Source of the DNA: Panacagrimonas sp965216845
Lineage (GTDB): Bacteria > Pseudomonadota > Gammaproteobacteria > Nevskiales > Nevskiaceae
Reading direction: 5' to 3'
Assembly (NCBI GenBank): GCA_965216845.1
Contig: OZ244200.1
Location: 744,001-808,000 of the forward strand
Length of the DNA: 64,000 nt
Position 1 is the first letter of the stretch. Every line of letters begins with the position of its first letter. This document shows positions 46,080 through 53,720 of this stretch, piece by piece. The position numbers and the translations under genes are program-made. The notes beneath the pieces are model-generated. The model did not search any database, was not told the DNA's origin, and saw nothing but the letters and a program-made list of their open reading frames with translations.

Positions 46080-46988
46080 TCAAAGGAGCGGCTCTTCATC
46101 GACCGGTGCGGCCTCGTCTTTCACCCGCTCGATGAACCGCTTCATCGGCTCGGAGGGTTCGCCATGGCGGCGCAGCAGGTAGGTAGAGAGCATCGGTGGG
46201 GTGCCGGCCAGGGGACGAATGGAGATGTCCGGGCGCTGTAGCGTCTGCACCTGCGAGGCGATGGCGAAACCGATGCCGTAGCCGGCGCCGACCAGGGTCA
46301 ACATCACGCCGAGGCTGGTCACTTCATCGACCAGCTTGAGCGGCGTGCCTGCGTCCTGCAGCAGCGCTTGAATCTGATGGCGGCAGCCCGATCCCGATTC
46401 GGGATGGCACAGAACCAGCGGGAACTTCAGGGCTTCGGCCAGCGGCACCTGCACGTGTGCCAGCAAGGGATGGCGCGCGGGCACGATCACCGACAGCGGA
46501 TCGGTCCACACCGGCTCGGCGACGAGGCCATCATGCACCGCGTTCGACAACGCAAAGCCGATGTCCAGCAGATCGTTGTGCAGCATCTTGAGCTGCTGCG
46601 CGAACGGCAGCTCGAAGACGCGAATCTCCAGCTCGGGCTCATCCTCGCGGCTGCGTGCCAGCAGGGTGGCGATGCGGGGCTGCGCCAGGCTGTCGCAGAT
46701 GGCGATGCGTAGATTGCCTTGGTAGCCCTGTGCCGCCGCCTTGGCGCTCTTGACTGCCTGCTCCACGGTGGCCATCACGCGCCGGCATTCGCCGAGGAAC
46801 ACCTGGCCGGCCCAGGTCAGCCGCGTCAGGCGTGTGCTGCGGTCGAACAACTGCACGCCAAGCTGGCTTTCCAGGTCGCGCATCGCACGCGACACAGGTG
46901 ATTGCTCGATGCCCAGACGTTCGGCTGCACGGGCCAGATGCAGTTCTTCCGCAACTGCGACGAAGTAACGCAGCAATCTGAAATCCAA
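46080..46988 (-). CDS. LysR-family regulator 1
   Basis: 302 residues: winged helix (DFRLLRYFVAVAEELHLARA) and substrate-binding effector domain with SGSGCRHQIQALLQDAG and GYGIGFAIAS. I chose the TTG at 46988 because AGGAGG lies five bases before; the GTG two codons earlier would be inside the ribosome site. It is a close paralogue of the LysR at 47821, sharing the AVAEELH..RAA.RL..EQSP segment. It is the outermost ICE gene. ICEclc also carries LysR-type control genes (TciR) at this end; the effector here is unknown. Confidence 0.88.
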   Translation of the reverse strand: MDFRLLRYFVAVAEELHLARAAERLGIEQSPVSRAMRDLESQLGVQLFDRSTRLTRLTWAGQVFLGECRRVMATVEQAVKSAKAAAQGYQGNLRIAICDSLAQPRIATLLARSREDEPELEIRVFELPFAQQLKMLHNDLLDIGFALSNAVHDGLVAEPVWTDPLSVIVPARHPLLAHVQVPLAEALKFPLVLCHPESGSGCRHQIQALLQDAGTPLKLVDEVTSLGVMLTLVGAGYGIGFAIASQVQTLQRPDISIRPLAGTPPMLSTYLLRRHGEPSEPMKRFIERVKDEAAPVDEEPLL

Positions 46989-47308
46989 GGCCACCTCCTG
47001 TTTGTCTTCTTCTGGTTCGGCCTCTCGGGCGCCAGCATCTACATCCGCATCCCGTCAGCACCTCCTTCGATGGCATCGCGTCGAAGCACTCATGCCTGTC
47101 GGGAGCAGGCCCGTCGCCGACACTCGCGGAGCTGGCCGGCGCACACAGCCGGGGCATTGAATGCTGATGGTCAGTTTGCTGCGTCCGCAACGCTGGTAAA
47201 TCAGCCGGTGTGCCGGGCACGCGCGCAGGCGCGCACGCGGGCTGGTGTCCGCGATCGGTGCAGCCGACGACGACACGCCGGCGTCAGGGCGGGCGTGCCG
47301 ATGCAGTT

Positions 47309-47588
47309 TCATGGGGGTGTCTTTCGGCTCACCCCGATCGTGGCCTGGTCGGTCACGAAGCCCAGCTCCAACACCCCGGACTTCTGCGTAGCCGCCATCC
47401 CCTGGGCGACGCGCTCGTAGATCCACCAGGCGGTCGCCGCGGATGAAGTCCTCGGGCTGCGGTTGACGCGGCGCGGAGGCCTGCAGCCGCTGCGCGAGCT
47501 GCTCGTCGCCCATGCGTTCGTCGTTCCAGAACACGCTGCCGTGGGTGGTGACGGACAGGTTCGCCACGTCGGGCTTGATCGGCTTCAC
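47309..47588 (-). pseudogene. exbD/tolR-type biopolymer transport protein remnant
   Basis: The periplasmic domain of an ExbD-like protein is readable in two frames: KPDVANLSVTTHGSVFWNDE ... RQPQPEDFIRGDR in one, then after a frameshift near 47430 YERVAQGMAATQKSGVLELG, ending FVTDQATIGVSRKTPP and a TGA at 47309. The N-terminal membrane anchor is missing; the readable part begins at a GTG at 47588. Both lesions make it non-functional. The next reading, MKLHRHARPD from the overlapping ATGA, is open for about 85 codons but unrecognised. A Fur-box-like site lies 18 bases upstream. Confidence 0.8.
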
Positions 47589-47605
47589 TCCATTCAGACA
47601 CAGAT

Positions 47606-47624
47606 GCTAATGAGAATTATTATT
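47606..47624. promoter_or_regulatory. Fur-box-like iron operator
   Basis: GCTAATGAGAATTATTATT matches the 19-base Fur consensus at 15 positions, counted by eye. It stands out as AT-rich in GC-rich DNA and lies directly before the exbD remnant, the expected place for an iron-uptake operon. The regulated gene is dead, so the site is probably a relic. Confidence 0.6.
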
Positions 47625-47820
47625 GATTGTCCGTGGTTTTGTGTGATATGGCAACACCGATGGAATAACCCGGCCTTGCCTGGACACTCGCCGCCTCGCC
47701 GGCGACTGAAGGCCGGATGGCTGCAACTGGAAGGCCTCTGTGACCGGCATCGCCACCGGGAAGCACTCATGCCGTTCCCTACGGCCAGAGGAATGGACTC
47801 CACTTTCTGGGGGGAAGTAC

Positions 47821-48732
47821 ATGAACTTACGCCATCTTCGCTGTTTCATCGCCGTGGCCGAGGAGTTGCACTTTGGCCGGGCGGCGCGGCGGCTGCATGT
47901 GGAGCAGTCGCCCCTGTCGCGCACGATCCGCCAACTGGAGGCGGACCTGGGCGTGACGCTGCTGGAGCGCACGCCGCGCGGGGTGCGCCTGACCCCGGCC
48001 GGGCAGGTGTTCCTGGAGGAGGCCCGGCGCGTGCTGCTGACCCTTGAGCAAGCCCAGACCAAGGCGCGGGCGGTGGCGGCGGGACACCGGGGCACCCTGC
48101 GCATCGCCTTGGCCGGCGGCATCGGGCGGACCCGGCTGTCGGCGCTTCTCGCGCTGTGCCGGGAGGAGGCGCCGGAAGTGGGCATCCGGCTGTTCGAGGC
48201 GCCGCTGTCGCAGGTGGTGGGCGGGCTGGGCAACGACCTGTACGACGCGGCCTTTGCGATGGCCGGCGAGATGGAGGCCGGGGTGGTCGCCAGGCCGGTG
48301 TGGCAAGACCCGCTGGTGGTGGCCATACCCGCGCGGCACCCCTTGCTGGCGCACAAGCGGGTACCGCTGAACGAGGTGGTGGGCTACCCGCTGGTGCTGT
48401 GTCACCCGCAGGTTTGTCAGGAGTGCAGCCGGCAATGCGAGCGCCTGCTGCGCCTGGTGGAGACACCGCCGGTCGTGGCCGAGTACGTGACGACCCACTC
48501 GTTGATGTTGGCCCTGGTGGCGGCCGGCTATGGCGTGGGATTTTCCACCGCGGCGCACGCGGTGGCATGCCGGCAGGCGGACGTGATCGTCCGGCCGCTG
48601 GATGAAGACTCGGCGGCGTTGACGACCTACCTGCTACATCCCGAGGGCGCGATGTCGGAGCCGCTGCGCCACTTCATCGACCGTGCGCAGCGTGTCGGCC
48701 ATATGCCGTTGGATGCGCAACGGCTCGCATGA
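47821..48732 (+). CDS. LysR-family regulator 2
   Basis: 303 residues: winged helix (NLRHLRCFIAVAEELHFGRA) and effector domain containing an unusual cysteine cluster CHPQVCQECSRQCERLL (four Cys in a row of 14 residues) that might respond to metal or thiol stress. The ATG at 47821 is preceded by GGGGGAAG. It lies upstream of, and on the same strand as, the BisR-like gene, so it is a candidate for the TciR role of activating bisR in ICEclc; this is position-based inference only. Confidence 0.88.
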   Translation: MNLRHLRCFIAVAEELHFGRAARRLHVEQSPLSRTIRQLEADLGVTLLERTPRGVRLTPAGQVFLEEARRVLLTLEQAQTKARAVAAGHRGTLRIALAGGIGRTRLSALLALCREEAPEVGIRLFEAPLSQVVGGLGNDLYDAAFAMAGEMEAGVVARPVWQDPLVVAIPARHPLLAHKRVPLNEVVGYPLVLCHPQVCQECSRQCERLLRLVETPPVVAEYVTTHSLMLALVAAGYGVGFSTAAHAVACRQADVIVRPLDEDSAALTTYLLHPEGAMSEPLRHFIDRAQRVGHMPLDAQRLA

Positions 48733-49263
48733 GGCTGCCTCAGGCAGGTTGGCCGATTCCATTTTGGTCAAAGCGCCAGACCTGTTTTGCCACAGCGGGA
48801 TTCCATTGCAGCGGTGCACGGGCGCGCTGCACCCAGGCGTTGCTCGCGGTTGCGGTTGGCATCCTGCGATGAAAATCGCATGCCCATCGTGGCGCGTCAC
48901 AGCGAAGACGCGCGGCGCAACAGTGCTTGCCGTATGCGCATCGGCTCTGGTGTGTTGAGCTGATCGCGCTTTACTGGGCCTTTTTCCCTGCAAAGACTTT
49001 GGCCTGGTTATCCGGGTCAAGCATGGTGCTCGCGAATGACGCTGGTGACAGCATGTTTCGCGGTTTGCGAATTGTGAGTGATGGCGCCATGCGCGGCAAG
49101 GCGCGCATCTCGCAACGAAACCGGCGGCATCGCCGATGCCACGGTCTTCGCCGCTTCGTCACCTGCTCGTTTCGCCCGGAGATTCCTGGACAGCCACGCA
49201 CGCCGCCTGTACGGCGGGTGCGCGTACTTGGACTCGGTGCGAAGACGAATGGAGGCGCGCGAT
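48733..49263. other. 531-bp gap upstream of the bisR-like gene
   Basis: No gene is supported. A short stem CTGCC/GGCAG at 48735-48747 follows LysR 2 but has no T-run. This gap should contain the promoter of the bisR-like gene, the start of the ICE competence cascade. Confidence 0.5.
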
Positions 49264-50025
49264 ATGCCGAAGTCGAGCAGCCTGGCCGATGGCGCCAAGA
49301 CCTACTACCGCCCGATCGAGGCGGCAATCCGCTGGAGCGGATTGCTGCGCTTCGAGCGGCGCATCCTGGCGGCCTTGGGACAGCGGCCTCTGCCGGAGGC
49401 AACGGAGTTTCCGCGCTGGCCGATGCTGCGATTGAACGCCGAAAGAATCTTCGATGCGCTGGCTCACGGCGAGATGCCGTATGGCAAGGAGGGCTTGGTG
49501 CGGGACACGCAGGGCCTGGCGATGGACGACCCGTCGCTGACGGTGCGGCACGTCGATCTGAAAGCCTGGATGGCGCACTACTACCCCGGCGAGAAACCGG
49601 CGTTTCTGTTCGATGAGATCGAGCGTGCGCTTCACCCAGCGATCAGTCTGGACACAGTGGGCGCATTGCTGGCCGAGCGGGAAGCGATCAAGGCGCGGCT
49701 GGCGGAACACCTGGGCGTGCACGAGACGCTGCGCGCCGAGCACGAGGCGCTGCTGAAAACGCACGCCGCCTGCGCGGCCGACGCGGAGCGTGCGAACACG
49801 CCGGGGCCGCGCAGCGAATCGACCTACCTGAACATCGTTGGCGGATTACTGACGCTGCTGCTGGGCAAGTCGCCCAGCGGCACGCCGTATTCCAGCTTCC
49901 TGACGCAGGAGGCCATCATCAGCGCGATGGTGGCGCACCACGGCAACGCGATGGGCATCACCGAGCGCACCCTGCAGGCCAAGTTCGCACTGGCTCGGCG
50001 CAATCTGCAGAGCACAACTTCCTGA
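49264..50025 (+). CDS. BisR-like ICE transfer-competence regulator
   Basis: 253 residues starting MPKSSSLADGAKTYYRPIEA, with GGAG nine bases upstream. The N-terminal half (1-110) is helix-rich; a coiled coil (about 130-190, LAEREAIKARLAEHLG) follows; the C-terminus (YLNIVGGLLTLLLGKSPSG then TLQAKFALARRNL) resembles a helical tail seen in this family, often misnamed receptor tyrosine kinase in databases. It has no kinase motif. In ICEclc the gene at this place, bisR, activates the alpA promoter. Assignment rests on position and general family appearance, without a search. Confidence 0.7.
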   Translation: MPKSSSLADGAKTYYRPIEAAIRWSGLLRFERRILAALGQRPLPEATEFPRWPMLRLNAERIFDALAHGEMPYGKEGLVRDTQGLAMDDPSLTVRHVDLKAWMAHYYPGEKPAFLFDEIERALHPAISLDTVGALLAEREAIKARLAEHLGVHETLRAEHEALLKTHAACAADAERANTPGPRSESTYLNIVGGLLTLLLGKSPSGTPYSSFLTQEAIISAMVAHHGNAMGITERTLQAKFALARRNLQSTTS

Positions 50026-50035
50026 GCGATGCCAG

Positions 50036-50070
50036 ACCGTATCTGCGGTCGCGGATACCGCATTTGCGGT
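50036..50070. promoter_or_regulatory. Two tandem dyads, candidate alpA operator
   Basis: ACCGTATCTGCGGT (50036-50049) and ACCGCATTTGCGGT (50057-50070) are two copies of the same interrupted dyad ACCG-N6-CGGT, 21 bases apart, that is, on the same helix face. The second is a perfect palindrome with two central bases. They lie just after the bisR-like stop and about 75-110 bases before alpA. Confidence 0.6.
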
Positions 50071-50143
50071 GTCTTTCCTCAACGCGGCGTTCTTAATTCG
50101 AGTCACGCCAATCAGCGCCACTGAGCGTTAAGGAGTGACCCTC

Positions 50144-50362
50144 ATGTCTTCGCAGACCACCGCCACGGCGGCACCGACCGAGCACCGCATCCTGCGCCGC
50201 GCCGAGGTCGAAGCCAAGACCGGCTTCAAGCGCGCGCACATCTACAGCCTGATGAAGGAAGGCAAGTTCCCCAAGGCGCTGCGCCTGGGCGTGCGCGCGG
50301 TGGGCTGGGACTCGGTGGAGATCGAACAGTGGATCGCCGATCGCCTCAAAGAACGCGCCTGA
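50144..50362 (+). CDS. alpA: AlpA-family regulator
   Basis: 72-residue winged-helix/MerR-like DNA-binding protein of the AlpA family: RILRRAEVEAKTGFKRAHIYSLMKEGKFP, then VGWDSVEIEQWIADRLKE. The ATG at 50144 has AAGGAG eight bases upstream; an upstream in-frame GTG is less likely. First gene of the alpA-parA-shi-parB transcript. In this ICE family the alpA promoter is the switch point for the transfer-competent state. Confidence 0.88.
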   Translation: MSSQTTATAAPTEHRILRRAEVEAKTGFKRAHIYSLMKEGKFPKALRLGVRAVGWDSVEIEQWIADRLKERA

Positions 50363-50402
50363 CGCTTCTTCTCGGTTCATGCCATTCGACGAGGAGAAGC
50401 TC

Positions 50403-51269
50403 ATGCAGGTGGTGTCCATCATTTCGACCAAGGGCGGCGTGGGCAAGACCACGACGGCGGCCAACCTGGGCGGCTTCATCGCCGATGCCGGGCTGCGCGT
50501 GCTGCTGCTGGACCTGGACGTGCAGCCCACGCTGTCGAGCTACTTCGCGCTGGACGTTCGCGCGCCCGGCGGCATCTACGAGATGCTGGCCTTCAACGAG
50601 CGGCGCATCGAGCAACTGGTGTCGCGCACCGCGATCGCGGGCCTGGACCTGGTGCTCTCCAACGACGACCGCGGCGAACTGAACACGCTGCTGCTGCACG
50701 CTCCGGATGGGCGCCTGCGACTGCGCCATCTGCTTCCCGTCTTCCGCACGCACTATGACTTGCTGTTGATCGACACCCAGGGCGCGCGCAGCGTGCTGCT
50801 GGAGATGGCGGTGCTGGCATCCGACCTGGCGCTGTCGCCCGTGACGCCGGAAATCCTCGCGGCGCGCGAGCTGCGGCGCGGCACGCTGCAACTGATCGAG
50901 GACATCGCGCCGTATCGGCACCTGGGCATCGAACCGCCGCCGCTGCGCCTGCTCATCAACCGTGTGCATCCGGTGTCGTCGAACGCGCGGCTGGTCCAGC
51001 AGGCGCTGCGACAGGTGTTCCAGGAACAGGCCGGCGTGCAGGTGCTGGACACCGACGTGCCGGCCATCGAAGCCTATCCGCGCGCTGCGACACGAGGATT
51101 GCCGGTGCATCGGGTGGAGTACCGGCGGCCGGCTGGGCGCACGGCGCCCGCGGCGCTGGACACCATGCGCACGCTGGCCGGCGAGCTGTTCCCCGCGTGG
51201 CGGGGGCGCTTCGCGCTGGTCACCGGCCGGGCCGATGCGGGAGGGGCCAGCCATGGCGAGCGCACATGA
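50403..51269 (+). CDS. parA: ParA-family ATPase (Soj-like)
   Basis: 288 residues: deviant Walker A STKGGVGKTTTAANLGG near residue 10, Walker B LLLIDTQGA, and the MinD/ParA fold. The ATG at 50403 has GAGGAG six bases upstream; an in-frame ATG at 50379 lacks one. It lies next to parB and helps keep or segregate the excised ICE; in PAPI-1-like elements the equivalent soj is needed for stable maintenance. The last 17 bases overlap shi. Confidence 0.92.
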   Translation: MQVVSIISTKGGVGKTTTAANLGGFIADAGLRVLLLDLDVQPTLSSYFALDVRAPGGIYEMLAFNERRIEQLVSRTAIAGLDLVLSNDDRGELNTLLLHAPDGRLRLRHLLPVFRTHYDLLLIDTQGARSVLLEMAVLASDLALSPVTPEILAARELRRGTLQLIEDIAPYRHLGIEPPPLRLLINRVHPVSSNARLVQQALRQVFQEQAGVQVLDTDVPAIEAYPRAATRGLPVHRVEYRRPAGRTAPAALDTMRTLAGELFPAWRGRFALVTGRADAGGASHGERT

Positions 51270-51489
51270 ACTGGCGCGCGGCCGTGAACGGCTGCGCGCG
51301 CTGATCGAGTTCGCGCTGGGCGAAGGCTGGCGCGTGGTGCGCACGTCCGGCGGGCACCTGAAATTCACGAAACCAGGCTGCGCGTCGATCTACACCAGTT
51401 CGACTGCGAGCGACCACCGTGCCGACCGCAATGCCCGCGCGCAACTTCGCCGCGCCGACCGGCAGGCGCAGGAGAACGGCCGTGGCTGA
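51253..51489 (+). CDS. Shi, HicA-like small protein
   Basis: 78 residues between parA and parB. The segment LIEFALGEGWRVVRTSGGHLKF has the spacing of a HicA toxin (small dsRNA-binding fold) with the catalytic-type histidine in GGHLKF; the rest is basic and alanine-rich (RADRNARAQLRRADRQ). It is the gene named shi in ICEclc. Whether it cuts RNA is unknown, as no HicB-like partner follows. It overlaps parA by 17 bases and parB by eight, so all three are coupled. Confidence 0.75.
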   Translation: MASAHELARGRERLRALIEFALGEGWRVVRTSGGHLKFTKPGCASIYTSSTASDHRADRNARAQLRRADRQAQENGRG

Positions 51490-53140
51490 GCTGACGCCGC
51501 AAGACATGGCTGCCAAGCTGCTGGCCACCGGCTTCGAGCGCAGCGGCCCTTCGGCCGCGACCTTGAGCGACCCCATCGCCGACACGCCGATGGTGGTGAC
51601 GCTGGACCAGTTGCGGCCCTACGACCACGACCCGCGCGTGACGCGCAACCCGGCCTATGCGGAGATCAAGGCGTCCATCCGCGAACGCGGGCTGGACGCG
51701 CCCCCCGCGATCACGCGCAGGCCGGGCGAGGCGCACTACATCATTCGCAACGGCGGCAACACGCGGCTGGCGATCCTGCGCGAGTTGTGGAGCGAGACCA
51801 AGGAGGAACGCTTCTTCCGCATTGCGTGCCTGTTCCGCCCGTGGCCGGCGCGCGGCGAAATCGTGGCGCTGACCGGGCATCTGGCCGAGAACGAGCTTCG
51901 CGGCGGGCTGACCTTCATCGAGCGGGCCTTGGGCATCGAGAAGGCGCGCGAGTTCTACGAGCAGGAAAGCGGCCAGGCGCTGTCGCAGAGCGAACTCGCG
52001 CGGCGGCTGACTGCCGACGGCTATCCGGTGCCGCAGTCACACATCAGCCGCATGAACGATGCGGTGCGCTATCTGCTGCCGGCGATCCCGACGCTGTTGT
52101 ACGGCGGATTGGGCCGGCATCAGGTGGACCGGCTCGCGGTGCTGCGCAAGGCGTGCGAGCGCACCTGGGAGCGGCGTGCGCTGGGCCGCACCGTGGCCGT
52201 GGACTTCGCCACCTTGTTTCAGGACGTACTGACGCAGTTCGACACACAGCCGGACGACTTCTCGCCGCAGCGGGTGCAGGACGAGCTGGTGGGCCAGATG
52301 GCCGAGCTGCTGGAAGCGGACTACGACACGCTGGCGCTGGAGATCAACGACAGCGAAAGCCGCCAGCGTGCGCTGACCAGCGAACCGGCGGCACCGACGC
52401 CACCGGCAACGCCTGTCGTGCCTGCTGCTCCTCCCCCGCCGGTCTCCGCGCCTCAGCCGCCACCCGCCTCGTCTATGCCGCGCGACGCCACGCCGGTCGC
52501 GCCTCCGGCGCCAGCAGCGACACCGCCTGCATCGCCCGACGCGCCGGAGGACCAGCACGGGCAACGCGACGAGCGTCTGCAAGGGCACATCGTGACACCG
52601 GCACCGACCACCGAGCGCCTGCTGTCCATCCAACGGATGGTCGCGGACCAGCTCGGCGACAAGCTGCCCGACTTCGAGGCCGATGCGCTGCGTGCGATCC
52701 CCGTGCAGGCTGGCGGGCTCTATCCCATCTCGGACGTCTGGTACATCGAGCCGGGGCTGGACGCGCCGGATCGCCTGCGCGTGCACATCGCGCAGTTCGC
52801 GCGCGAGATCGCCGGGGACGCGGCGGTGGCCGACCACATCGAGGCCATCGACGGCGGCATCGGCTTCGTCTGCGTGGCACCGGCCGTGGGCCAGGCGAAA
52901 GCGCTGCCGGCGTTCGCGCGGGCGGTGCTCACCCTACTGCATGCGCTGAGTGCGGCGCCGCCCGCCGCGAACGGATTGGACCGCGCGCGGCTGGCCGACG
53001 AGCTGGCGGCGCTGCTGCATGGCCACGGCGGCTCGGCCACACGCCTGAGCGATGCTGCGCTGGTGAAGCTGTTCCGTCTGCTGCGCCTGGCGCGCCGGCT
53101 GCTGGACCTGCAAGCCGGCGAAGCGGGCCAGGAATCCTGA
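51482..53140 (+). CDS. parB: ParB-family protein of the ICE partition operon
   Basis: 552 residues. ParB N-domain at about 35-115 (VTLDQLRPYDHDPRVTRNP, RNGGNTRLAIL in place of the usual GERR box), KorB-like helix-turn-helix region near 160-220 (ESGQALSQSELARRLTADGY), a proline/alanine linker of about 60 residues, and a C-terminal domain from about 385. It starts with GTG at 51482, GGAG seven bases upstream, overlapping shi. The large size and linker are typical of ICE ParB proteins. Confidence 0.88.
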   Translation: MAELTPQDMAAKLLATGFERSGPSAATLSDPIADTPMVVTLDQLRPYDHDPRVTRNPAYAEIKASIRERGLDAPPAITRRPGEAHYIIRNGGNTRLAILRELWSETKEERFFRIACLFRPWPARGEIVALTGHLAENELRGGLTFIERALGIEKAREFYEQESGQALSQSELARRLTADGYPVPQSHISRMNDAVRYLLPAIPTLLYGGLGRHQVDRLAVLRKACERTWERRALGRTVAVDFATLFQDVLTQFDTQPDDFSPQRVQDELVGQMAELLEADYDTLALEINDSESRQRALTSEPAAPTPPATPVVPAAPPPPVSAPQPPPASSMPRDATPVAPPAPAATPPASPDAPEDQHGQRDERLQGHIVTPAPTTERLLSIQRMVADQLGDKLPDFEADALRAIPVQAGGLYPISDVWYIEPGLDAPDRLRVHIAQFAREIAGDAAVADHIEAIDGGIGFVCVAPAVGQAKALPAFARAVLTLLHALSAAPPAANGLDRARLADELAALLHGHGGSATRLSDAALVKLFRLLRLARRLLDLQAGEAGQES

Positions 53141-53157
53141 GCGCAGGAGGCTCCCGT

Positions 53158-53718
53158 ATGTCGGCACCGCACCCGCTCAACCAGGCCGTGATCGCCCAGG
53201 CCCTGCATGACCTGCGCAACGGCCAGTTGCGCCGCTGCAAGGCCATGGGCTTCGGCGAGGAGGAGCTGGATGCGCTGAAGCACCCCGAACTCGTGAGCAT
53301 GCTGGTGAATGCCACGGTGTCGTGGTGTTCGGTGTCGGTGAACCGGGAGGTGTTGAAGCGGCTGCTGAGCCAGGTGCACGACGTGGAGCGGGAGATCGCC
53401 ACGGTGGACCGCATGCTGCGCCTGGGGGCGAGCACGGAGATGGTCAGCAAGTTCTACGGCCTCACGCATCAGGAAGTGGCGCTGCGCCGCGACATCCTCG
53501 GGCTACCCAAGCGCAAGGGCCGGCATCCGGTGCTCGATGAGGCGCAGGACGTGACCTTGTGGGAGCGCTGGAAGGCCGGCGTCGCCGAGCGCCATATCGC
53601 CCTGACCGACGACATGGCGATGCTGGCGTTGACCATGGACCTGGCCGAGGCGCTGAGCCTGCCCATGTCGGTGATCTGGTCGGCGATACGGAACTGGATC
53701 GACCAGGGGCTGGTGTAG
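53158..53718 (+). CDS. DUF2857 ICE regulator (BisD-position)
   Basis: 186 residues, family DUF2857. Helical throughout, with a helix-turn-helix-like segment MVSKFYGLTHQEVALRRDIL (about 105-125) and C-terminal MSVIWSAIRNWIDQGLV. AGGAGG precedes the ATG at 53158. In ICEclc the two genes after parB, bisD and bisC, encode the BisDC activator that drives the transfer genes; from gene order I take this to be the BisD-like one. That assignment is positional and from memory. Confidence 0.75.
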   Translation: MSAPHPLNQAVIAQALHDLRNGQLRRCKAMGFGEEELDALKHPELVSMLVNATVSWCSVSVNREVLKRLLSQVHDVEREIATVDRMLRLGASTEMVSKFYGLTHQEVALRRDILGLPKRKGRHPVLDEAQDVTLWERWKAGVAERHIALTDDMAMLALTMDLAEALSLPMSVIWSAIRNWIDQGLV

Positions 53719-53720
53719 CC

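Larger units (their letters stand above)
46989..47820. other. Regulator-to-regulator gap holding the exbD remnant
   Basis: Besides the remnant and Fur-like box, the bases 46989-47308 and 47625-47820 show no supported gene. The two LysR genes point away from each other across it, which suggests a cargo unit that has decayed between them. Confidence 0.5.

Noticed and set aside
45536..46099. 187-codon leftward frame across the 122-bp repeats
   Set aside because: The reading repeats itself because the DNA repeats (ARSILFPKQGRGESHPRFTW appears once intact and once shifted). It overlaps the attachment cores and has no ribosome site.
47055..47308. Small ORF after the exbD remnant (MKLHRHARPD...)
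   Set aside because: ATGA coupling is suggestive, but the composition is Arg/Cys-rich, it has no recognisable domain and lies behind a dead gene.
51787..53157. Long frame preceding the DUF2857 start
   Set aside because: It is a shadow of parB; the AGGAGG-preceded ATG at 53158 begins the real protein.
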